A DNA stretch of 64,000 bases from Pseudomonas huaxiensis (GTDB lineage: Bacteria > Pseudomonadota > Gammaproteobacteria > Pseudomonadales > Pseudomonadaceae). Location: assembly GCF_003231275.1 (NCBI RefSeq), contig NZ_QKVL01000022.1, positions 1-64,000 of the forward strand, written 5' to 3'. The position numbers and the translations under genes are program-made. The notes under the pieces are model-generated. The model was not told the origin of the DNA. It worked only from the letters and a program-made list of their open reading frames with translations, and did not search any database. This document shows, piece after piece, positions 1 to 7,504 of this stretch. Each line of letters begins with the position of its first letter. The first letter of the stretch is position 1.

Positions 1-283
1 GATTGGGATGCGGTGTGGTTGTGGGGCCATCGCGAGCAAGCTCGCTCCTACAGATAGGGGTTGGAGTTGGAGTTGGGGTAGGAGCGAGCTTGCTCGCGAT
101 GCGCCGCGCAGGCGGGGCTCAATTTAAAGAACGCTGAAAACCCTCTGTTGCGTCGGAAGGTCGGGCTTGTGCAGCGGTTAGGTGATTGTTCGCATTGGGA
201 TGCGGTGTGGTTGTGGGGCCATCGCGAGCAAGCTCGCTCCTACAGGTAAGTGAGTTGAGGGTGGGAGCTGGCTTGCCAGCGAT
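1..283. repeat. REP element cluster with a 52-bp direct repeat
   Basis: Three copies of a GCGAGC-AA-GCTCGC palindrome with CCTACA flank are visible: about 28-53, 78-101 (opposite orientation) and 220-245. The 52 bases at 2-53 recur without change at 194-245, so flanking sequence was duplicated too. A related element (GTGGGAGCTGG..CCAGCGAT) lies at about 261-283. These resemble the REP sequences common between genes in fluorescent pseudomonads. Part of the cluster lies inside the 3' end of the LysR reading frame that ends at 178. Confidence 0.85.
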
Positions 284-1224
284 AGCGTCGGAACAAACAA
301 CACATCACCACCAGACTGCCCCCAATACGGCGGCTCGCCAAAATGCTCGACGAAGAACTCGACAAACGCCCGCACTTTCTTCGAGTTGCGCCGGTTGGGC
401 AGGTACACCGCATACACACCACTATCGTCGCTGTTCACATGGGCCTTCCACTCCGGCAACACAATCTGCAACCGCCCGGCCTCGATATCCTTGCCCACCA
501 GCCAATCGGCGATCAGCAGCAAGCCCATGCCATTCAGCGCGGCCTCGCGTAGCACCAATGAGTTATTCGCCCGCAACGGACCGCTGACCCGCACGCTTTC
601 TTCGTTGCGCCCGCTGAAATGCCAAAGGTGGTTGCCACGGCTATAGGCGAACGTCAGGCAAGCGTGCTGGGCAAGGTCGGCCGGGGTGCGCGGCACACCA
701 TGTCGCTGCAGGTAATCGGGACTGGCGCACAGCAGCCGGTGGTGCGGCGCCAGACGCCGCGCGACGACATCCGGCGAGTTGACGCTGCCCAGCCGAATCG
801 CGAGATCGAGCCGCTGTTCGACCAGGTCCGCCACGTCATCGGACAGCAGCAGTTCCAGGGTGATGCCCGGGTAGCGCGCCAGAAAGGCGGGCAGCGCCGG
901 GGAGATGTGCAGTTGCCCGAAGGCCACCGGCAGGCTGACCCGCAATTGACCCCGCGGCGGACCCTGCGCTTCGCTGGCTTCCAAGTTGGCGCTCTCCAGA
1001 TCCGCCAGCAACCGCACCGCATGTTCGTAGTAGGCTTCGCCGGCGGTGGTGAGCGTCACTCCGCGGGTCGAGCGGTTGAGCAGCCGGGTGCCGAGGTGCT
1101 CTTCCAGCGCATCCACCTGGCGCGTGACCGACGAGGTCACCAGGCCCAACTGCCGCCCGGCCGAGGCGAAGCCGCTGGCATCGACGGTGGCGATAAAGGC
1201 TTTGAGCGCCGCGAAACTGTCCAT
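178..1224 (-). CDS. LysR-family transcriptional regulator with REP-derived C-terminal tail
   Basis: LysR-type regulator, presumably controlling the divergent MFS exporter at 1430. The N-terminal winged helix (about residues 1-60: MDSFAALKAF, then GFASAGRQLG and SSVTRQVDALE) is typical, and a LysR substrate-binding domain follows to about residue 300. I chose the ATG at 1224 because GGGGA lies five bases upstream and family members start there. The frame stays open upstream to 1380, and the ATG at 1236 is the next alternative. The protein is 348 aa, against about 300 for the family. The extra 40 or so residues after FVEHFGEPPYW are translated from REP DNA (VGASLLAMAPQPHR is typical of a REP read as protein). 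The ligand is unknown. Confidence 0.9.
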   Translation of the reverse strand: MDSFAALKAFIATVDASGFASAGRQLGLVTSSVTRQVDALEEHLGTRLLNRSTRGVTLTTAGEAYYEHAVRLLADLESANLEASEAQGPPRGQLRVSLPVAFGQLHISPALPAFLARYPGITLELLLSDDVADLVEQRLDLAIRLGSVNSPDVVARRLAPHHRLLCASPDYLQRHGVPRTPADLAQHACLTFAYSRGNHLWHFSGRNEESVRVSGPLRANNSLVLREAALNGMGLLLIADWLVGKDIEAGRLQIVLPEWKAHVNSDDSGVYAVYLPNRRNSKKVRAFVEFFVEHFGEPPYWGQSGGDVLFVPTLSLASQLPPSTHLPVGASLLAMAPQPHRIPMRTIT

Positions 1225-1321
1225 AATCGTCCCCATTGCGTTAGGTGCAACGAAATTTTCCGAATCTTCTGTGGGCTGTGCCGGGTCCGTCAAGCGAGGG
1301 CTGAGTTGTTCTGCATTGGAT

Positions 1322-1340
1322 CGTTGCGTATTACGCAACG
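1322..1340. promoter_or_regulatory. LysR operator-like palindrome
   Basis: CGTTGCGTA-T-TACGCAACG is a perfect 19-bp inverted repeat containing the T-N11-A core expected of a LysR site. A further half-site-like GCGTTGC lies at 1343-1349. It sits between the divergent LysR (start 1224) and MFS (start 1430) genes, so it probably controls one or both promoters. Confidence 0.6.
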
Positions 1341-1429
1341 CTGCGTTGCCCGATAGATGGATTCTCTCGACTGACGGCACGCTCTACGCTGGCGTCCTTA
1401 CTCCCGATTCACCCTGATGAGGTGTCGCA

Positions 1430-2650
1430 ATGTCCTCCGGCAATTCAGCTACCGCCGCTCCCGCAAGCTCGTCCGCCAGCGCCTCGCCGGCGCTGCCCAC
1501 GGCCCTGGTGGTGTTTCTCGCCTTCTGTTGTGGCGCGGTGGTCGCCAACCTCTACTACGCGCAGCCGATCGTGGAAATGATCGCGCCGTCCATTGGCCTG
1601 TCCACGACCCACGCCAGCCTGATCGTGTCGCTGACCCAGTTCGGCTACGCCCTGGGCCTCCTGTTCCTCGTGCCGTTGGCGGACCTGCTGGAGAACCGCC
1701 GGCTGCTGGTGACCTTCACCCTCGCCGCGGCGGTGTGCCTGGCTGCGGCGGCGTTGAGCCAGACACCTTCGCTGTTCCTGCTGTGTTCGCTGCTGATCGG
1801 CCTGACCTCGGTGGCGGTGCAGATTCTCGTGCCGCTGGCGGCGCACATGGCGCCGGAAGAATCCCGTGGTCGAGTCGTGGGCAACATCATGAGCGGCCTG
1901 CTGCTGGGTATCCTGCTGTCCCGCCCGTTGGCCAGCACTCTGGCGCAAGCTTTCGGCTGGCGCGGGGTGTTCTTCAGCGCGGCGGCATTGATGGTGGTGA
2001 TGGCGCTGGTGATGGGCTGGCTGTTGCCGCGCCGGATGCCTGCGCATCGGGTCAGTTACCCGGCGCTGATCGGTTCAGTGTTCACCCTGGCCCGTCGATA
2101 TGGCGTGTTGCGTGAGCGCTCGCTGTATCAGGGGCTGCTGTTCGCCAGTTTCAGCAGTTTCTGGACCATCGCGCCTATCGAGCTTATCCGTCAGCACGGT
2201 TTCAGCCAGAACGGCATTGCGCTGTTCGCCCTGGTCGGCGCGGTCGGCGCGATTGCCGCGCCCATCGCCGGCCGTCTGGCGGACGCCGGGCATGGCCAGC
2301 GCGGTACCCTGATCGCCTTGTTGCTGGCGCCATTGGCCTTGTTCGCCGGGGCATTGCCCGGGGCAGGGTGGTGGTGGATGGTGGTCACCGCAGTGCTGCT
2401 GGATTTCGCCGTGCAACTGAACATGGTGCTCGGCCAGCGTGAGGTCTATGCCCTCGACCCGCACAGCCGGGCGCGGCTGAATGCGGTGTACATGACCAGC
2501 ATTTTCGTCGGCGGCGCCTTGGGCTCGCTGGTTGCCAGCCCGCTCTACGAAACCTTCGGCTGGACGACGTTCGTGCTGCTTTCGGCAGTGCTGCCGGGTC
2601 TGGCGTTGTTGAAGTTCATCCTGGGTGGCCGTGGGGTGACCCGTCACTGA
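1430..2650 (+). CDS. MFS transporter
   Basis: Major facilitator transporter of 406 aa in the inner membrane, of the 12-TM drug:H+ antiporter type. The first helix leads into NLYYAQPIVEMIAPS, a signature of a subgroup of putative exporters common in proteobacteria. Hydrophobic segments fill both halves, with a polar loop near the middle (about residues 200-220). ATG at 1430 follows GAGGTGTCGCA. The divergent LysR gene and the palindrome between them suggest ligand-induced expression. The substrate cannot be read from the sequence. Confidence 0.88.
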   Translation: MSSGNSATAAPASSSASASPALPTALVVFLAFCCGAVVANLYYAQPIVEMIAPSIGLSTTHASLIVSLTQFGYALGLLFLVPLADLLENRRLLVTFTLAAAVCLAAAALSQTPSLFLLCSLLIGLTSVAVQILVPLAAHMAPEESRGRVVGNIMSGLLLGILLSRPLASTLAQAFGWRGVFFSAAALMVVMALVMGWLLPRRMPAHRVSYPALIGSVFTLARRYGVLRERSLYQGLLFASFSSFWTIAPIELIRQHGFSQNGIALFALVGAVGAIAAPIAGRLADAGHGQRGTLIALLLAPLALFAGALPGAGWWWMVVTAVLLDFAVQLNMVLGQREVYALDPHSRARLNAVYMTSIFVGGALGSLVASPLYETFGWTTFVLLSAVLPGLALLKFILGGRGVTRH

Positions 2651-2725
2651 CGGAGATGGCCAAAAGCCTTTTCGCGGCTTCAGCTCAAAGACTTTCAGGG
2701 TCATCGTGCAATAGAATGCTCGCCT

Positions 2726-2747
2726 GGCGGACGCGGTACGGTCCGCC
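2726..2747. other. Hairpin between MFS and diguanylate cyclase genes
   Basis: GGCGGAC and GTCCGCC arms of 7 bp enclose an 8-base loop. There is no T tract. It may mark the end of the MFS transcript or be a regulatory site for the gene at 2816. Confidence 0.3.
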
Positions 2748-2815
2748 ATGTGCTGAGCGCCTCTGGATCATCGTCGAGGCAGCACGCTTTTTGCTGAACT
2801 GAAAATAGGCCCTAC

Positions 2816-4192
2816 ATGCCCAGCGTCGCTCCAGAAATACAAGCCAGGGAATGGCACAAGATGGTTGCGCATTTTCCCGGCGCACTCACTCAATCGTTGA
2901 AGAGCCTGGTCGAAAGCAACAAGGTCACCCTTGCCGCTCGCTTCTATGAACACATGCTGGCGGACCCCAACGCCTCGCTGATCCTGTCCCATGATGAGGT
3001 CAAGAACCGCCTCGGCAGCTCGATGCAGGCCTGGCTGGTCAAGGTGTATTCGGCGTCCGCCGAGGAAGACTTCCTGCCCCTGGTGGCTCTGCAGAAGCAG
3101 GTCGGCGAAGTCCACGCGCGTATCGACGTCCCGCTGCACCTGGTGCTGAGCGGTGCACGCAACCTGAAAAAACAGTTGTTCCAACTGATCATCCAGCAGG
3201 ACTGGCCCGTCGAAGCCCGGGCGCAAGCGCTGCACCTGTCCAGCGAGAGCATGGACCTGGCCATGGAAATCATGAGCCACGCTTATTCCCGCTCCCATGA
3301 CCGCAACTCGCGCAATGAGGAAGGCTACCGGCTGTTCTCGGTGCTGCAGAACATCACCACCGAGCGGGAGCGCCAGCGCGGCGCCTTGCTTGATTGGGAA
3401 AACAGTCTGATGTTCGACCTGGTGATGGGTTCCAGCGGGGTGAACCTGCCCCGGCTGGCCGCCTCGGATTTCGGCCTGTGGTTCCGTCACAAAGGCGCTT
3501 ACGCCTTCCAGAACACCGATGAGAGCAACCAGATCCTGCAGATCATCCGCAACATGGATGAGGTGCTGCTGCCGATGTTCCTGGCTGCCTCGGAAACGTC
3601 GCGGATGGTGCTGCTGCGGGACATTCGCGATCAGACCAAGAGCCTGATGTTCAACCTCGACAGCCTGTTCAACACCGCCAACGAGCTGGAAAGCGGCCGT
3701 GACGTGCTGACGCGCATGCTCAACCGCAAGTTCCTGCCGGTGGTCATCGGCAACGAAATCACCATCGCGCAGAAGACCGGGCAGCGCTTCTCGGTGCTGT
3801 CCATCGATATCGATCATTTCAAGTCGATCAACGACAACTTCGGTCACGACGCTGGCGACATGATTCTTCAGCAGACTGCGGAAATCCTCAGTAGCCATAG
3901 CCGAGCGGGCGATTACGTGTTCCGCATGGGCGGCGAAGAGTTCCTGATGATCCTGGTGGACATCAACGACAGTAATGCGCGCAAAGTCGCGGAGAAGCTG
4001 CGTCGCAAGATCGAAGAGGAAAAACTGCAACTCACTGACAGCCGCAAGCATCAGGTGACGGTGAGTATCGGCGTGGCGACGTACAACGGTCACCCGGACT
4101 ACCAGCACCTGCTGCGCCAGGCCGACCAGGCGATGTACCAGGCCAAACAGAGTGGGCGCAACCGGGTGGTGGCGTTCGACGAGATCGCCTGA
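2816..4192 (+). CDS. Globin-coupled sensor diguanylate cyclase (DosC-like)
   Basis: Predicted oxygen- or redox-responsive c-di-GMP synthase, 458 aa. Residues about 10-160 form a sensor-globin domain: FYEHML carries Tyr44, at the position of the haem-pocket Tyr in E. coli DosC, and VGEVHARIDVP carries His100, matching the proximal haem ligand. A middle helical domain (about 165-285) leads to a GGDEF domain (about 290-455). The active-site loop GGEEF is at 372-376, so it should be catalytic. RAGD at 363-366, five residues before it, is a product-inhibition I-site. No signal peptide or TM segment is visible, so it is cytoplasmic. No EAL domain is present. It appears monocistronic. Confidence 0.93.
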   Translation: MPSVAPEIQAREWHKMVAHFPGALTQSLKSLVESNKVTLAARFYEHMLADPNASLILSHDEVKNRLGSSMQAWLVKVYSASAEEDFLPLVALQKQVGEVHARIDVPLHLVLSGARNLKKQLFQLIIQQDWPVEARAQALHLSSESMDLAMEIMSHAYSRSHDRNSRNEEGYRLFSVLQNITTERERQRGALLDWENSLMFDLVMGSSGVNLPRLAASDFGLWFRHKGAYAFQNTDESNQILQIIRNMDEVLLPMFLAASETSRMVLLRDIRDQTKSLMFNLDSLFNTANELESGRDVLTRMLNRKFLPVVIGNEITIAQKTGQRFSVLSIDIDHFKSINDNFGHDAGDMILQQTAEILSSHSRAGDYVFRMGGEEFLMILVDINDSNARKVAEKLRRKIEEEKLQLTDSRKHQVTVSIGVATYNGHPDYQHLLRQADQAMYQAKQSGRNRVVAFDEIA

Positions 4193-4202
4193 GGCGGTTG
4201 AT

Positions 4203-4235
4203 CTTCAGTGCGCAGCGCAAGGCCGCGCGCTGAAG
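4203..4235. terminator. Bidirectional terminator-like hairpin
   Basis: CTTCAGTGCGC pairs with GCGCGCTGAAG (11 bp, one T-G wobble) around an 11-base loop. It lies between the convergent genes ending at 4192 and 4243. There is no clear T tract, so it may work as a mutual transcription block. Confidence 0.5.
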
Positions 4236-4242
4236 GTGGGCG

Positions 4243-5373
4243 TTACTTGAAGTCGGCCTGCATCTGCGTGGCGATGCTCACGCCGCTGGACGACTGTACG
4301 CACACGCCCAGGTAGTCGGTGAAGCGCGGCGGCATGGCAATCCCTTCATTGATCAGCCGGCTGTTGTCGAACAGGTAGTTCAGGTCGGCGAAGCCGCTGT
4401 ACAGGCGCAACGCCCGCAGAACCAGGCGCGGGTTGGCCGGCCCGATGCGCGACTCGAAGTCGCCGGCCAGTTGCTTGAGGTCGTCCACACCGATCTTGCG
4501 GTAGCGCTCGCCCACCGGCGCCGCGCCGTTGGCCTGAGCGAAGGCGGCGTCGATCTCGGCGAAGGTGCAGGCCGACTGATGCCCGGCGGAAATATGGTAG
4601 AGGTTGTGTTTCAGGGTCGGCTTGAGCGTCAGGCCGATCAGCGCTTCGGCGCAGTAGTCGACCGGGATCACGTCGATCTGCTCCTCCAGCCCGCAGGTGA
4701 AACTCTCCAGGGCGAAGCCCATGCGGAACACCCAGAAAATACTGCCGGAAGCCTGACAGCCGAGGGTCCGGTGCCCCACGACAATCGACGGCCGCGCGAC
4801 CACCAGCGGCAGGCCGGGCAGTTCCTCGCTCATGCGCCGCTCGATTTCCGCCTTGGACGCGGTGTAGTCAACCAGTTGCTCACGTGCCTCGGGAAACACC
4901 CAGGACTCGCTGATCGGTGAGGCCTGTTGCGGGCCGCAGCACATCGCGGTGCCGACGTGGAGGAAGCGTTTCAGGCGCTTGGAACGGCTCATGACCTCGG
5001 CGAAGGCGAACGTGCCTTCGACGTTCACAGGCCAGATGGTCGGGTTCTTCGAAAACGATGCCACTGCGGCGCAGTTGATCACCCGGTCAATCTGCATCAG
5101 ACGTGGTGTTTCGCGGGGCAGCCAGGCGGTGTCGAGGAAGTCGCCGCAGATGATTTGCGCAGGTTCCAGCGCCAGGCTGGCGGCTTCGCTGACGCCGTGT
5201 TGGCGCAGGTTGTCGCGTAGACGTTGCAGGCCTTGTTCGCGACGTTCGGCACGCACCAGAAACGACAGGTTCGCGCCTTGGCCCTCGGCGATCAGTTGGG
5301 CGCTTACCGAGCCACCGAGAAAACCGGTGGCGCCGGTCAGCAGAATGCGTTCCAGGGTCGTATTCGAAGTCAT
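4243..5373 (-). CDS. SDR-family NAD(P)-dependent reductase/epimerase (thioester-reductase-like)
   Basis: Extended short-chain dehydrogenase of 376 aa. The Rossmann motif TGATGFLG is at residues 13-20 and the catalytic YTASK (Tyr-x3-Lys) is near residue 170. The layout resembles the NAD_binding_4/male-sterility group, which reduces thioester-bound acyl chains or acyl-CoA, rather than sugar epimerases. INCAAVASF in the middle fits that group. ATG at 5373 follows GGTGA. It is monocistronic, with a hairpin-rich gap upstream. The substrate is unknown; a surface-lipid or secondary-metabolite role is possible but only inferred. Confidence 0.8.
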   Translation of the reverse strand: MTSNTTLERILLTGATGFLGGSVSAQLIAEGQGANLSFLVRAERREQGLQRLRDNLRQHGVSEAASLALEPAQIICGDFLDTAWLPRETPRLMQIDRVINCAAVASFSKNPTIWPVNVEGTFAFAEVMSRSKRLKRFLHVGTAMCCGPQQASPISESWVFPEAREQLVDYTASKAEIERRMSEELPGLPLVVARPSIVVGHRTLGCQASGSIFWVFRMGFALESFTCGLEEQIDVIPVDYCAEALIGLTLKPTLKHNLYHISAGHQSACTFAEIDAAFAQANGAAPVGERYRKIGVDDLKQLAGDFESRIGPANPRLVLRALRLYSGFADLNYLFDNSRLINEGIAMPPRFTDYLGVCVQSSSGVSIATQMQADFK

Positions 5374-5717
5374 ATGTTCACCAGTTGATAAGCGGGTTAC
5401 CCATGTTTCATGGCGAACACATTGCGCCGGGAACTTCTGGATTAACCTGGATTGAGGTTGGTTGAAACTTTCGGCCGCGCGAAACCCTTCGCCTCAACAA
5501 CTTTCAGTCGAGGTCGGCAGGGTCATGATTGACGGAGCGGCGCTGGCCGTGGGGCCTGTGGCGTTTTTACCCGCTAAGGGGAGGCGAGTCATTGTTACGG
5601 CATCTTCGCGCCGTTTCAATTAACGAAAGTGGTTAAACCGATGAAAGAATTTTAATAACGGTTTGATGACAGGGGCGGGCGTTAATTGTGGTTTAGGTGT
5701 TTTTGTTGCGGACTTAT

Positions 5718-5761
5718 CCACCCCCAGTGGGAGCTGGCTTGCCAACTCCCACTGGGGGTGG
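5718..5761. terminator. Perfect 16-bp hairpin with REP-like loop
   Basis: CCACCCCCAGTGGGAG is followed 12 bases later by its exact reverse complement. The loop CTGGCTTGCCAA belongs to the GTGGGAGCTGGCTTGCCA element also seen near 265. It lies downstream of the minus-strand glycan operon and probably protects or terminates that transcript, although no T tract follows. Confidence 0.6.
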
Positions 5762-5767
5762 CGGTGG

Positions 5768-5789
5768 CTGGAGTACAAATGTACTCCAG
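5768..5789. repeat. Inverted repeat CTGGAGTACA-AA-TGTACTCCAG
   Basis: Perfect 10-bp arms with a 2-base centre, 7 bases past the stop codon of the minus-strand gene ending at 5797. The same core (GGAGTACA-N2-TGTACTCC) recurs at 10839-10856, again just past a minus-strand stop codon. Confidence 0.7.
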
Positions 5790-5796
5790 TCTTGAT

Positions 5797-6762
5797 TCAG
5801 CGCAGAAAGAGCAGCGGATCCCCCGTCAATCGACCCACGGGCTGCGCATTCAATTCGCCACGCAACTGGTCCACCCGCTCGTAAAGCTGATCAACCCGCA
5901 TGGCCAGCACAGCATCCGTACTGAGCATCCCTGGCGCCCGGGCCAACTCTCGTAACTGCCGGGCGAGTCGGCTGCCCGCCGTGTGCGCCCGAAACGACGG
6001 CAGGGTCATGCGTTTCCACTTCTCGCGGCCGAGCCCGATCCGGCTCAGGTGCACCTTGAGCACCTTTGCGACGTGGTAGCGCAGCGGGCGATCCTCGCTG
6101 AAGCGGTCCGGATCGTAAAAGCCGGGCAGGGCGCGGACCTGGAGATCCAGGTCGAACATCTCTGCCCAGTCCAGCCACTTGTCGGCGTTGAATTGGCCGC
6201 CGAAGGAGAAGCCTTGCCAAGGCACTCGAACAATGTCCGCGAGGATCGCCCCGTGCATGGCTTCGGTCAGCACCAACCGCGCGCCGGCCACTGCTGTCAT
6301 GAACTGCGCCGCCGGTAGCAGCGGAGACACGAAGCGGGTCCCGGCGCGTTCGCAAACCTGCTGCCAATCCACATAACGCAGCGAACGATGGTGGGGCACG
6401 ACCACTACCTCGCCGTGCGGCTGGCGCAGGGCCCCCCAGTCCAGGCTGGCGAGCAGGTAGGCGGAGTCCGCCACCGCCCGGTCCGGGTCGAGCCCTAGCG
6501 CCCGCGCGGTACGCTGGCCGCGCACTGCATGGAAACTCCAGCGTTCGTCGAGGGCGGGGACCGGGCCGTATCCGGCGCCGGAACCCATGACCAGAATCTT
6601 CCGCGCATCCGCCACACGCCGGCAGAAGTGCTCGTTCAACAAGGTGCCGACGCCCAGTACCGCAGCGCCTTTCTGCTGGACGTCACCGAGCAGGGCGGGC
6701 CAGATCCATTCGTTCAATTCGTCGCCCACATTGGCGCTGCCTGCGGCAAAAACGGCTTTCAC
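5797..6762 (-). CDS. Polysaccharide pyruvyl transferase-like protein (ExoV type)
   Basis: 321 aa, third gene of the glycan operon. The start VKAVFAAGSANVGDELNEWIW resembles ExoV-like polysaccharide pyruvyl transferases, which add a ketal pyruvate to an exopolysaccharide sugar. Other fitting motifs are VMGSGAGYG, VPHHRSLRY and TEAMHGAILADI (His in the TExxHG-like motif). I prefer the GTG at 6762: it is preceded by GGAGAG and starts 4 bases after the previous stop. The TTG at 6789 would overlap that gene by 23 bp and adds nine residues unlike the family. A C-terminal extension of about 70 residues looks helical. The acceptor sugar is unknown. Confidence 0.78.
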   Translation of the reverse strand: MKAVFAAGSANVGDELNEWIWPALLGDVQQKGAAVLGVGTLLNEHFCRRVADARKILVMGSGAGYGPVPALDERWSFHAVRGQRTARALGLDPDRAVADSAYLLASLDWGALRQPHGEVVVVPHHRSLRYVDWQQVCERAGTRFVSPLLPAAQFMTAVAGARLVLTEAMHGAILADIVRVPWQGFSFGGQFNADKWLDWAEMFDLDLQVRALPGFYDPDRFSEDRPLRYHVAKVLKVHLSRIGLGREKWKRMTLPSFRAHTAGSRLARQLRELARAPGMLSTDAVLAMRVDQLYERVDQLRGELNAQPVGRLTGDPLLFLR

Positions 6763-6766
6763 GGGT

Positions 6767-7504
6767 TCACTCTCCAAAGGCTTGGGCAAGCCGGGCGGCT
6801 ACCGTGTAGCGACACAGTTGCAGGCCATGGCCAAGGTTGCCCGGCGCTTTGCGCAGTGCGCGCCATGTGCGGCTGAGCGCGCTTTTGCGTTCTCGATTGC
6901 GCCAGCTTCCGGCGTACAGGTGCCGGGCGACGGGCTGGATACCAACTGGCGCCTGATGGTGTGGGTCGGCAAAGACCCCGACCGGGAATACCCGGTCCCA
7001 GCCGATTACTTGTTCGTGCTCGACGCCGGTAAAGCCCTTGGCAAGCAGCAGGCGACTGACCTCGTTGACGTTGACCAGGCTGGAAAGCCGGGTTTCGTCG
7101 AAGCGCTGTCGCTCGTAGTAGCCAAGCATCGCGTTGGGTAGCCAGTGGCCGGGCGCGGCGCCTATCACCGAGGTGCCGAAGCGGTCGTCCCATTCCAGGC
7201 CGATGAAGAAATCGTTGTCGAGCAGGTCGTCGAACCCGCCCAGCACCTCGACATCAGTGTCGAGGTAGATGCCACCTTCACGGTGCAGCACCTGCATGCG
7301 CACGTAGTCGGCAACGAAGGCATAGCGTTTGGCGGTATAGGCCGCCGCAGTGAAGGTGTGGCTGTAGACATCGAACGTGCTTTCGTCCCAGCGCACCAGT
7401 TCGTAGTCCGGCAGGTGGTAGGCCCAGGACGCAAGGCAGCGGCGTGCCAGTACGGGCATTGGTTTGCCGCCGAACCAGCAGTAGTGGATTTTCTTGGCGA
7501 TCAC
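6767..7504 (-). CDS. DXD-motif glycosyltransferase (GT32/OCH1-like)
   Basis: 245 aa cytoplasmic or membrane-associated sugar transferase. It opens with IAKKIHYCWFGGKP, the usual beginning of the family, and carries the nucleotide-sugar/metal motif DTD at residues 82-84 inside GGIYLDTDVE. It starts with GTG at 7504, and GTGA overlaps the stop codon of the previous gene, so the two are translationally coupled. A basic helix near the C-terminus (about 195-230) may contact the membrane. It works with its neighbours on a surface glycan; donor and acceptor are unknown. Confidence 0.87.
   Translation of the reverse strand: MIAKKIHYCWFGGKPMPVLARRCLASWAYHLPDYELVRWDESTFDVYSHTFTAAAYTAKRYAFVADYVRMQVLHREGGIYLDTDVEVLGGFDDLLDNDFFIGLEWDDRFGTSVIGAAPGHWLPNAMLGYYERQRFDETRLSSLVNVNEVSRLLLAKGFTGVEHEQVIGWDRVFPVGVFADPHHQAPVGIQPVARHLYAGSWRNRERKSALSRTWRALRKAPGNLGHGLQLCRYTVAARLAQAFGE

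Larger units (their letters stand above)
5374..5796. other. 423-bp non-coding gap
   Basis: It holds the promoter region of the SDR gene (start 5373, minus strand), an AT-richer stretch at about 5600-5710, a long perfect hairpin (5718-5761) and a second inverted repeat (5768-5789) just past the stop of the glycan operon. I see no convincing gene here. Confidence 0.7.

Noticed and set aside
2768..4108. 446-aa open frame on the minus strand
   Set aside because: Exact antisense of the globin-coupled diguanylate cyclase; His/Gln/Val-rich composition typical of GC-rich shadow frames.
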